Source of the DNA: Lineus longissimus
Lineage: Eukaryota > Nemertea > Pilidiophora > Heteronemertea > Lineidae
Direction of reading: 5' to 3'
DNA: 64,000 bases
Assembly: GCF_910592395.1 (NCBI RefSeq)
Contig: NC_088326.1
Coordinates: 12,157,001 to 12,221,000 of the forward strand
Under the pieces are notes generated by a model, which worked only from the letters and a program-made list of their open reading frames with translations, did not search any database and had not been told where the DNA came from. This document shows, piece after piece, positions 1 to 10,035 of the stretch (the first letter of the stretch is position 1; each line of letters opens with the position of its first letter). The translations under genes were made by a program, and so were the position numbers.

Positions 1-602
1 ACCAAAATTCATCAACGCTAAACCAGAACTTATATTCGTCCGACAATTCTCCCAGTCATCTAAAGTCGACAACGAAACCGGATTGAAACCAAATGTGTTT
101 ATAATAGGTGGCGCTATATACAAATTATCACCCGTTTGCATAAATATCGGACACAACTGAATGACGTTGACCCAAGAATGGACAGTTTCGTCTACCTGAG
201 CACCAAGACATTGTAAAGACGACTCACAAACTTGATCCACCATCCATGCGATTGTGAAATTTTTCGGCGTAGTCCGCCACAGCAGTGGTTCACCTATCAC
301 AGGTTGTTTGCACTGGATGGCCCCAAGCACTAGTTGTAAACATTGCAATAGCACACTTGATAAAGCGATGGGTAATTTCTTAAACGGATTCATTCTTGGA
401 TGGATTAATTTATGGAATGTTGATAAGAAGTATGGACTCTGGTCTTTTGGAAGGTCTCCCGATGCGGCGATGGTTACATGGCTGGAAGAGGAAATATTTT
501 TATAAGATTATCGGTATCAAATGGGCCGGGATTGATGCATGGACTATACCCATGCCAAATATAATCGATCATTTTCAAAATCAAACACAACTGCTCAAGA
601 TT
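1..602 (-). CDS. Partial CDS of an unrecognised protein, runs off the left edge
   Basis: On the minus strand about 160 codons are open from about 483 down to base 1 (…FLSTFHKLIHPRMNPF…, …NTFGFNPVSLSTLDDWEN…). A second open stretch of about 40 codons (NLEQLCLILKMIDYIWHGY…GPFDTDNLIKIFPLP) lies just upstream in another frame, from 602 to about 480, after an acceptor-like AATCTAG. The two frames meet near 475-490, where the first ends in a TAA. One indel (frameshift or assembly error) would join them; alternatively the TTTCCTCTTCCAG there is a real acceptor and the upstream stretch belongs to an alternative exon. Amino-acid composition is protein-like with conserved-looking Trp and Cys. I do not recognise the family. 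No start codon is assigned. Confidence 0.5.
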
Positions 603-2081
603 CTAGATTAAAAAAAAATAACCCAATATATACCAAAAGAATAAATCAACTGCCCCAGAGTTATGTACTAATGTGTGAACATCCCTTTTGATCAATGATA
701 AACCATTGATTGACTATGTACACTGTATGCATACATTGTATACGCCTAGTCCGAAGTGTCAAAAACGGCAAAATATCCGAAGTAAAAACTCTACCTTAAG
801 AAATAAAAAACACATTAGAAACACAACAATCTTATGAACGGATCATTAGTTCAAATATCCACATAGTGTCTTTGTTTTTTAATCCATCTTTGTGCTGTTT
901 GAGAGCATTTTGTTATGAAAACATAGCACTTTTGTAGCGTAGCGTGCCACAGATCTGGACGATGGCCGTTGTTGTGGTCGTTTTTTGTAAATATTGGGAA
1001 TTTTGTCCTCTTGAGGGAGAGAATTGATGAAAAATAGGGTGCGAATTGCATTTTTTCCCTGCTGATGCTTTCATGATGCCAACCCATAGCTTTTCGGCCT
1101 TTAGATTTCGGATGTGTTTTTGAGGCTAAGTGCCAAAAATGGCAGTCTTCTTTCGGGCTGTCAGGTTGTGACATGTCTTCCAGAAAGGCACGTCCCTGAT
1201 CTGATCTGCGATTGTCTGCTGTACTACTGGGTGGCCCAGAATTATTTTACCTCACATAATGGATACACATTAGCATTCTATTGTGCAAGGGAAAACCTTT
1301 CTGGGCGACCCTGTAGAGTTTCATGAGTTTCCCATCTGCCTCAGGTTGGCCAATGATTTTGACAGGACCCCAGCTGGCGCCATCTGAGCTAAAAAAGCAA
1401 AACTACGCGATTACATCAAATCAAAAATTACTCCGTCTCGGGGTGGACATTTTCCCCCCTTTTTAGGGAGAGAACGGGGGACGAGTTATTCCATGAACCC
1501 CAAGCATGGTGCTGACAAGTCCCATGCTTATCTTTATTACTTCCGACGCGGTATCCAACGACGGAACACTAGCGGCAAATCGAAGAACTAGAACCAATAT
1601 TGTATATTATTGTGGTCCTTTATCTGTTTATAGCGTTTCAGAAGGACTTATTGAGGGGGGGGGGGTTAAAAATGATCCAGCATGATGCCTGAACAGAAAT
1701 ACCCCTACAAGCAGCCTAACAGCAACTTCGGGGACCAGAGTTAGGCCTGGAAGAATTTCCTCTCCCATGGGGCCTGGCGCCAGAGCGTTCGGCACGATTC
1801 ATACTGGGCATGCGCTTCAAGGCCCGAGATCCGTCGCTTACCGAGTCGTACGCGCTAGTTGTGCTGAGTGTGGATGGACTGTCAATACCGATCGTGTTGG
1901 TATTCCTTGAATCGAGGTTGCCCATTTTGTTAGAAACAGGTGACCGAACACCGGAAGCCGACGCCCCCTAACCTAGTTCATGACGAGTGAAATGCCGTCA
2001 AGTACCAGTCTCTGTAATGATTGAATGGAGGAGACTGCTGAAAGAGTCTAAAACTAAAACCTGACGTGTCTCGGATCCAAA
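603..2081. other. No gene recognised
   Basis: Short ORFs on both strands (for example 851-1174 minus) have no recognisable motif. There is a poly-G run near 1656-1666. The last 100 bases should hold the SDF2 promoter and 5' UTR, but I see no clear TATA box. Confidence 0.4.
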
Positions 2082-5000
2082 ATGGCGGTCGGTGGAATGA
2101 GTTTGGGGAATTTTGGTGTTTTAATTTGTTTTTTCGTTGTCTTCTGTGACTATTTAGTGTCAGCAGGTATGTATAAAGTTGAATCGAACAGTAAACAACC
2201 ATTTGATAAACCATTCTGACCTACGTATTCACCGAAATTCACTGATAACTGCACGCAACTCTGAAAAATTTCTGAACTTTTTAGTGCACAGGGTGATTTA
2301 AAAAAAATGCTGACTGACTTGGCTGCAGGCCTGGATCATTTTCAAAACGATTGTTGCTTTACTTTTCACGGGATGCAGAGTTTCTCACTGGCTGCATGGT
2401 GTCTAACTGTCAAAACTAGCCTCTCACAGTGCAACTGTAGATTCATGCAGTTGACTGGGACTGGAGCAACGTTTACATAGTCATAGTGTTGGCCGTCGTC
2501 ACATCACGATGCATTGCAGCTCTGACGGTTACTCATTAACGTGAACGCTGTCCCCAATCAAGTGCAACTGCAACGATCTATTGGTCTATGTGTTTTTCTA
2601 AGATACCACATCAGGTACTATGCGATAAGTGATAGGCCTTCTTCGCAACAGTTTGCAGACAGGTAACAAAAGCAAAGAAAAGCCAGAACAACCACTGACT
2701 GATGAGCTGAATCTGTTTTGGGCCCTTTATCTGGTGCGATAGGTGCTATGCCTACTTGTTCAATAGTTAAGTTCAAGGCCTGCATCATGTCTCTATCTGT
2801 GCCATCATTCAATCTTCAGGGATTTGGTCTTGGTTTTCATCGACAAGTACAACCAAAAAAATCACGGGTTTGTCTTGGTGTTTGGTATATTTGCCCTTCC
2901 TGCTGTAAAAAAATGACAAACTGCGTCAGCAAGACCGATAAAAGACTGGTTGGCAAAGGACAGGAAGTGAAAGGCCCAGATTAAAATTCAGCATTGTTGT
3001 CTTGCTATGTTGGAAAACGCCATCTGAGTCTGAAAAAAGGCGCAGAAAGCTTTTCTGCTCTTGTTGCGTCTTTGGTGGACTGATTGCAATTTTTGCCATC
3101 CACATTGACAGCTTTTGGATTTCCCTGTATCACAAAACCTCCTGACCTTTGCTGTCCAACCCATGTAAAAAGAACCTGGCATCATTTATCATTAAACCCC
3201 CTGCAGCTGGTGCCAATACTTGACTTGCCAAACTCAGAAATGCAGCGCCACTCGCGGATAAAGATAGAACAACTCGACATTTTTTTCACCGGTTTTCGCT
3301 GCGCATGCGTACCAGCCGTCATCTTTCACGGCGACGGACAAGAAAAACAACTGTGCTACACGCAGTGAAAGCAAATTCACACAGGTAAACTGGTTATAAC
3401 TGTGGTACGTCTGTTTCTTAACAGGTAAAAGTTATCGGATTGCTGAATTATCGTAAATCATGAGCCTTAAAGAACTTTTTGAACTCTCAAAAACTTACAC
3501 AAAACAAGTTCAGATTGCCGCCATTATTAGTTTCCGGATGGCTGGTACGCATGCGCAGCGAAAACCGGTGAAAAAAATGTCGAGTTGTTCTATCTTTATC
3601 CGCGAGTGGCGCTGCATTTCTGAGTTTGGCAAGTCAAGTATTATTGCGACGGAGTACAGGACAGACTCCTGGAGCTGTCAGTGTAGACCCCGTTGTGTAG
3701 TCCCTCTGGCCCAGGATGGACATTGGACACTTAGTATTTATTTCTCAGGCCAGGATTTGACACTTGTTCACCAAGGTCCGCAAGGGTGTGAAATGTCTAA
3801 AGCCGGAAGGGCTCATCGCATTTTCTATTCTACCAGGACATAATTTTGAAGCAATCCCATTAAAACATTATTGGAATTGCAACCAAAATCTGAATTTTTG
3901 CATGAATTGGGACCCTTGATTAGGCTGAAGATTTCAAAGCATAGACTGATAGGAATAGAGCAGTCCCTGGTCCTTTGCCACCGCTTTTCTTGCATTTGTT
4001 ATCAAGTATCTCCTGTGCTGCCCCCTGTGAATAGCATCTGGCATCATTTATCATGTCTTTACACCTCCTGCTGTTATGCTGTCCTTGGTAGAGCATCTTT
4101 CCTTGCATTGTTCGTTGTTCTCAGTGGGGCAAGACAAATGTAAATACATGACTTGACAATATCCAACCTCTGGTGGAATGTCGCTGAAGTTACTGCCATT
4201 GACGTATTAAGAGTGAAAAATAGCATCACATTCTAGATGCATGCAATCACGAAAATAAAAAAAAAAAGACGAACATGCCATTGTTGCATTGTGCTGCATG
4301 TGGATGTAACAATGTCTGGTGTCCTGATGGTAGACTTAGACGCCCCCTCTCAGAGGTCTGATGATTATCTTCAGGTCGCCCTATTGCAGTATAAACTTAG
4401 CGCTTGGTTCCGTATTCAGAAAATAGCTCCCCTTTCACTTTAATACATGTATATCAATCATAATAAACTTCCTGAGATATCCTCTGTGAATAGCGTCTGG
4501 CTTCATTGCCCTGCAGTTGAGGCAGACTATTGTCACGGAGAACATTTCCCACATCATTCTCAGCAATTTGTGACCACCTTGCTCTTAAAATAACACCCTT
4601 TCCTTTTTTTTATCCGAGTTAAAAAAATCCATAAATCCAAATGAATCAAGGACTCTTAGTCTTGTCCATGAAAAACATATGATCATATACCATTCCAGAC
4701 TTTCAGTATGAGTTCGTGACATGTGGCTCAGTCCTCAAGCTCCTCAACACACGATCGGCCGTTCGACTCCATTCCCACGATGTGAAATATGGGTCGGGCA
4801 GCGGGCAACAGTCGGTGACGGGCGTCGATGAAACGGATGACCATAATAGCTATTGGCAAGTCAAAGGCAAAATGGGAAAGGATTGTGTTAGAGGGTAAGT
4901 GTTTTTCTTGATCAGTGCCTCTCATAGTCGTAAGTTTCCACCTGTGAATAATCTGCCAGTATGTCGTACATCTATTTGAAAAGAAAATGTCTAGATATTA

Positions 5001-7311
5001 TGTTTTTAAAATAGCATTCCGCGAAGTTACTATTTATAGCTCACAAGGTCATTTGCATAAGATATTGATGACTTTTTAGTCACGTGACAGTCGGACATCG
5101 ACACTTATTTCTAAGCATTTGAGCTTATTTCAAAGTCAATTATCTTTGACCCTGCATTGTTTTTAGCATGAATGATACCATAGAGTCAGAGAGAGAAATA
5201 TTCAGAACAATTATGTAGTATTTCCAACACTCGGACATGTGCCAGATTGAATCTAACTGCCCTAGTTAGAAAGCCTGAATCCATTACGACACCGCATGTT
5301 TGTCCGACATTGCCTGTAGTTCAGCGATGAGGAAATAGAGGGCAGCAGCTGCAGTGACGTCATCTTCGCGGAATGCTATTAGAGTATTAGCCACCATTTG
5401 TAATGGTACCACAATTTTTTTTCACCCGATTCTTTATGGACGATAATTCCTTTAAATATTTGTTGTTCTTTTGCAGAACTCCTATAAAATGCGGCGAGAC
5501 CATCCGGCTGATGCACATTCAAACAAAACGCAACCTACACAGTCATCATTTTAGCTCGCCGCTGTCACATAATCAAGAAGTCAGCGCCTTTGGCGAAGGG
5601 GGAAATGGCGATGAAGGTAGGAACATAGTCTTACTCCTCTTCCTGCATGCCTGGGGCTTTCCAATTAAAAACAGCCTGTTAGGCCCTCATACTGAACAAG
5701 ACTGAGTCTTGTGTTGATTCAGTTGGCCCATGAAGGCGACCTCCATCTACCATCTCACTGAGAGTGACTCCAATGATTATTGATTGATAGGAACTGCCTG
5801 TATGGAGGTCTGGAGTCCACTACAGGCTACTGTCCAGCTCTGTGGGATCTTTTACTTGCCCTGGCATAGACACTCGGGTACGAGGGACCAGGGCTTCAGT
5901 TTCATCCTAGAGACTCTCAAATATTTGATACACTGTACGTGTTGTGAAGAGCCAATAATTTCAGTTCCATGCCGGTTCATCCAGACAGACAACCCTGGGA
6001 TCGAAACCCTAGCTCTATTGCTTGGTAATGGTAGCCAGCAGTGTTAAACCAGAAGGCTACGGGTCCCCTCAAACTAAGCTAACAGTCATTAACGAGTGTT
6101 CACTTTGATGCCACCGATAGTCAAGGTGTGTCATCAGTAGAATTCAAATCATCCTTGTTATGCGGTCCACGTAAACGTGATTTTGTCTTTCGTAGGTGAC
6201 CATTGGATGATCCAGTGTTCAGGGAGTTACTGGAGCCGAGAGGACAGAGTGAGATTAAAACATGCTGTGACAGCAAAGTAAGTGACAATGGACATTATCT
6301 TTCAACCAGTGCTTTACCTGGGAAATAGAAAATATTGAATCCGATTGAAAACTTTGGTGGTGATTCAAAGAACACGTTGCCGATGGCGTTTTTGATTTTG
6401 GCTGTTTTTCCGACAATGTGTCACAAATACTTTAGGATAATTACAGCAGAATCTCTATAGGGACACCCTCGGGACTGACAAGTGCTGTCATAGAGCTGTC
6501 CTATTAGATAGGTCATATTGATTGGAAAGAACCAAACTATGTCCAAAACTTGTGTCTTTTTAAAATGGAGAGGGTGTCCTTACTAGAGAGGGTATTCTTG
6601 ATAGAGAGGTATCCACTAGGGAATGTTCGATTGTGTATGCTTTGATTTCTCCTGTACGTGCAAAAACTTTCGTTGCATAGTTCACAAGTGGCCTTCAGTT
6701 GAATGTTGAGACTGGACTAGCGTGGAGAGGTGGTTTGCTATGACTCAGAGAGGTGGTTTGATATGACTCAGAGAGTTTGTTTGCTATGACTCAGAGAGGT
6801 GGTTTGCTATGACTCAGAGAGGTGGTTTGCTATGACTCAGAGAGTTGGTTTGCTATGACTCAGAGAGGTGGTTTGCTATGACTCAGAGAGGTGGTTCGCT
6901 ATGACTCAGAGAGGTGGTTTGCTATGACTCAGAGAGGTGGTTTGCTATGACTCAGAGAGGTGGTTCGCTATGACTCAGAGAGGTGGTTTGCTATGACCCA
7001 GAGATGTGGGTGATTCTCCGCGATGTCGCTGCCGATTTCACACGATGAAGACTGTTCAGATGACCTATATAGCTCCCCTGGTTGGCATTTGACAAAAATT
7101 ACGTGTTCTTATTTCTTTCAGATACCTACACGTCACTGGCGACAGTTACGGACGTCCAATTTACGGTCAGCGCGAGATCAGCGCATACCAGTCAGCAACA
7201 GAGAGTAACTATTGGCAAGCAATGGAGGGAATTTTCGTGAAACCGACTGAGAATAATGCATGGGCTGGTACCGGTGGTCCATCCAGTTCATACGTCCATG
7301 ATGAATTCTAG
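2082..7311 (+). CDS. SDF2: SDF2/SDF2L1-like ER protein with MIR domains
   Basis: Coding exons 2082-2166, 4699-4894, 5477-5616, 6196-6277 and 7122-7311 join in frame (693 nt, 230 aa) with GT-AG introns. Residues 1-28 are a hydrophobic signal peptide. The rest is a cysteine-containing MIR beta-trefoil: VTCGSVLKLLNT, LHSHDVKYGSGSGQQSVTG, then RNLHSHHFSSPLS and NQEVSAFGE, then YLHVTGDSYGRPIYGQ and NYWQAMEGIFVKP. These match the SDF2 family almost motif for motif and the length is close to the human proteins (about 211-221 aa). The protein ends HDEF, a variant of the HDEL retrieval signal of SDF2L1, so residence in the ER lumen is likely. Family members act as co-factors of ER Hsp40/BiP chaperone complexes. 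I cannot tell SDF2 from SDF2L1 orthology; the C-terminal signal favours an SDF2L1-like role. Introns carry an inverted repeat, a SINE, a MITE and an AP-1-rich minisatellite. Confidence 0.93.
3215..3642. repeat. Perfect 103-bp inverted repeat with 222-bp spacer
   Basis: Bases 3215-3317 and 3540-3642 are exact reverse complements by eye (ends AATACTTGAC… and …GTACCAGCC). The arms contain TGCGCATGCGT, an NRF-1-like site. The spacer contains GCCGCCATTA, a YY1-like motif in reverse, and a short ORF. It lies in SDF2 intron 1, so the pre-mRNA could form a long hairpin. Identity of the arms suggests a recent origin or gene conversion. Confidence 0.85.
5790..6064 (-). mobile_element. tRNA-derived SINE, family 1, reverse copy
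   Basis: The reverse complement begins GTAGCCTTCTGGTTTAACAC (A-box-like), has a B-box-like GGTTTCGATCCC, and continues with a body shared with the copy at 50836-51165 (GTCTGGATGAACYGGC, TTGGCTCTTCACAA, GGGCAAGTAAAAGATCCCAC). Two copies in opposite orientations define the family. It sits in SDF2 intron 3. Confidence 0.75.
6441..6640. mobile_element. Mariner-type MITE, degraded copy
   Basis: TTACAGCAGAATCTCTATAG… and …GGGACACCCTCGGGACTGAC match the cleaner copy at 7992-8168; the right end is diverged. In SDF2 intron 4. Confidence 0.6.
6725..7006. repeat. 23-bp minisatellite carrying AP-1 motifs
   Basis: About 12 head-to-tail copies of GTGGTTTGCTATGACTCAGAGAG (given in two parts: GTGGTTTGCTA and TGACTCAGAGAG). 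TGACTCA, the canonical AP-1/TRE heptamer, occurs 11 times at strict 23-bp spacing from 6741 to 6971; the last copy has TGACCCA. In SDF2 intron 4. Confidence 0.92.
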
Positions 7312-7991
7312 ACATTTTGACATTCCAGAAATGATTTTACTTCGGATTTTATTAACCTTTCTGTCAAGCTGGATTTGTTGACAGGCTGTTGTGGACTCCT
7401 TACACTTACGGTTGAACATTCAACACATTGAATGTCACGAACTAGACCAGTATGCCGGGGTAGCAAACAGGCAGAGGAGTCGATGTCAGCCCAATTAATC
7501 GTCCTGGTTGAATTGCAATTACTTTGTTCTATTGGGTACCTCCCACTGAAAAGAACGTGGTGAAACCAGTCCACACATCGATGTCCGTCACAGTCCAAAC
7601 AATATCAAGATGTTTGGGAGCTGGGGTTACGGCCATTTTTTTTCAAAACCTCATAAAAAATATCAGTCTGTATCAATGTCTCTGTGTTCAGATAAGGGAA
7701 AGGGGTCAAATCTAATCCAAACCCTTTTGATTTTTGATGCATTTCAATGTTTATGGACCCTCGCTTAGAAAGCCCATAGCAAAGAACTGGGGACAATGAC
7801 TGATGTTGCCCAGTTTCGTCATGTCCGTGGGCAATATCATTATTGATTAACCCTCGTAGGTTGGAAGGGCGCAGTGAAGTTTCAAAAATTGCGACTTCTT
7901 AAAACAGATGTGTGTTTTCGATTTTGTAAGTCGGTATTTATAAAAGAATAAAAAAGGACATTTTCTATTTGGATTGTTTCATCTTTGATTA
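7312..7991. other. SDF2 3' flank, no further gene seen
   Basis: Presumed 3' UTR and flank. Short ORFs in this stretch show no recognisable motif. Confidence 0.4.
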
Positions 7992-8168
7992 CAGTAGAAC
8001 CTCTCTATTAAGGACACCCTCGGGACTGACAAGTGATGTTCTTAACAGAGAGGTGTCCTGATTAGAGAGGTCAAATTGAATGGAAACCACCAGTTTGGGT
8101 CCAAACCTAGTGTCCTAATTGAGAGGTTGTCCTTAATAGAGAGGTGTCCGCTAAGGGAGGTTCCACTG
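7992..8168. mobile_element. Mariner-type MITE, clean copy
   Basis: Terminal inverted repeats CAGTAGAACCTCTCTATTAA… and …GGGAGGTTCCACTG are flanked by TA on both sides, the Tc1/mariner target duplication. It is 177 bp with no coding capacity. The interior repeats the motif AAGGACACC/GGTGTCC. Related copies are at 6441, 8911, 39472, 40905 and 43590. Confidence 0.75.
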
Positions 8169-8245
8169 TATTTGTATGTACCCATTCAAAGTGGGTCTAC
8201 CATAATATCGTGGCAGTATTGTGGATTGAGCTTTCGGCAAGATTG

Positions 8246-8330
8246 ACATATCCCGATGGTCTAGTGGTTAAGACATCCACTTCGTGAACGGGAAAGTCAA
8301 ATGTTCGAGGCTTGTAACCTCTTTCTGATG
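8246..8330 (+). mobile_element. tRNA-like Pol III head of a SINE
   Basis: GATGGTCTAGTGGTTAAGAC looks like an A box and TGTTCGAGGCTT a degenerate B box about 40 bp later, as in tRNA-Glu/Asp-derived SINEs. The acceptor stem does not pair, so a functional tRNA is unlikely. Confidence 0.45.
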
Positions 8331-8910
8331 CAGTCCGATGGTTAGCCACTAGTTGTTTATAGGGGCAACAGGACTGAAGACACAATACGTTCAGACTCAC
8401 ACTTTCCCGATATTCAGGTTTTTTTCACTCCAGCGAAATATCGAGAGGCCGAGTGAGTTGAAGACCATCCATTATATGAGGATGGCTGCACGAAGAAGGT
8501 TGTGAAATTTCCTCCTAGATTCCTGTTTTGCACATCCTTCTTAAAATCTTGCAAACCAAGCCGAGCTCTTGGTCAGTCCAATACGTCATCCTGATCATCC
8601 TTCCTCTGTGGAACAGGCAGCAAGACAAGGCCAGTCAACTGCATCGGGAGTGTAAGGTAAGCCGGCCAGTCTCACTCTTAGGAGAAGTCAAAAACTGACA
8701 TCTGGTTCTGTGACATATCATATTGTTTCTTATAAAAGCCACGAAAAACATTCCAGAAGTAAGATTGATAAGACAACAACATTCTTTTCCAGTTTAAGAA
8801 ATCTTTTTCTTAATTTAATATTTACAATAAAAATTCTTACATTTACATTGTTTCCATCTGACTCGCAGTAGTTACAGTGAAGTCCTTTTTACAATAATAA
8901 TTTACAAGAA

Positions 8911-9092
8911 TACAGTGCCTGACTGCGGACACCTCTCTACTGCAGACACCCTCTCTAATATGGACACTGTTTTGGTCCAAAACCTGTAATTTTCATTCAA
9001 ATTGACCGCTGTTATCAGGACACCTCTCTAATAAGGACAGCAGATTTCAGTTCGAAGGCCAAGGGTCTCCATAATAGAGAGGTTCTACTAAC
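8911..9092. mobile_element. Mariner-type MITE, diverged copy
   Basis: Begins TACAGTGCCTGACTGCGG and contains CACCTCTCTAATAAGGACAG and AATAGAGAGGTTCTACT, matching the family at 7992-8168 with many substitutions. Confidence 0.55.
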
Positions 9093-10035
9093 TATACTCG
9101 TAATTAGCAGTCCTGTACAAGAAAGCACATTTGAGTAATTTACATCATCAGACGTGGCGATGAGATTATTTAAGGGCAGTCGGAGAGACGCAATCTGAGA
9201 CATTTTCCCTCTGGCTGTACTCTGTACTTCAACCAATGAGGGGAAAGGTCTCGAGAGGAGGGAGGGGGTGCAGGGAACAGAAGTAAAATTTGCCTCCGAT
9301 TACCTCGTGATGCCACACAGGAACTGTGAATTTTATTTTAAGGTACACCCTAGCAGAAATGTCCGATTCTCATATTGCAGAGAAATATCATGCAACAAAC
9401 CTAGGTTCTATTTACATTTGAAATTTACACCAATTGCTAACCTTGACAACAACTAACATATATTTTTGGTAAGTAGCAACCGACACCTATTGATAAATGA
9501 GCGAATGATCACAAGAGTATATTGGCTATCCGTGATGGCCAAATTTTCCCCTTTGTTATACAATATAAATGCACTTGCTTTGAAAGACAATGGGGCTGAC
9601 GTGATATAATAAACTAAAAAGTTTATCATTTACAGATTTGATGACCACCCCCGACCCCTCCCAAAACCCAAACAAAGACAATTTTTGTTGAAAACATGAA
9701 CTTAACAACTTGGGGATATTTGAAACCCATTCCTGGCTAGCATGAAATCTGCAGGCCTAGTCCACAGTGTTCTAGAATTTGGCAATTATGAACAGAAAAC
9801 TTTCATAGTCTAATTTATTTGTGAAATCCGTGAAAATAAAATGTCACCAAAACCAAAACTGATATTAGTAAGAATTCAGCGATGTCATAATCTTTAATAA
9901 CAGATCCTGGGCCATTGAAGAAAAAACGTCTGTGAAAACTTTTCAGTTTTCAGTTCTCGAATTTGACGGTAAGAAGTCCGTGACATCATAATATCGTTTA
10001 ATGGCAAATCCTCTGTCGATTGAATCAGAAATTCT
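9093..10035. other. Intergenic / CREBL2 3' flank
   Basis: AT-rich, no gene or repeat recognised. It probably contains the 3' UTR of the minus-strand CREBL2 gene. Confidence 0.4.

Noticed and set aside
851-1174. 107-aa minus-strand ORF
   Set aside because: No motif, no splice context and ordinary composition for a chance ORF.
8246-8330. Functional tRNA gene
   Set aside because: A and B boxes are present but the acceptor stem and anticodon arm do not pair; a SINE head is more likely.
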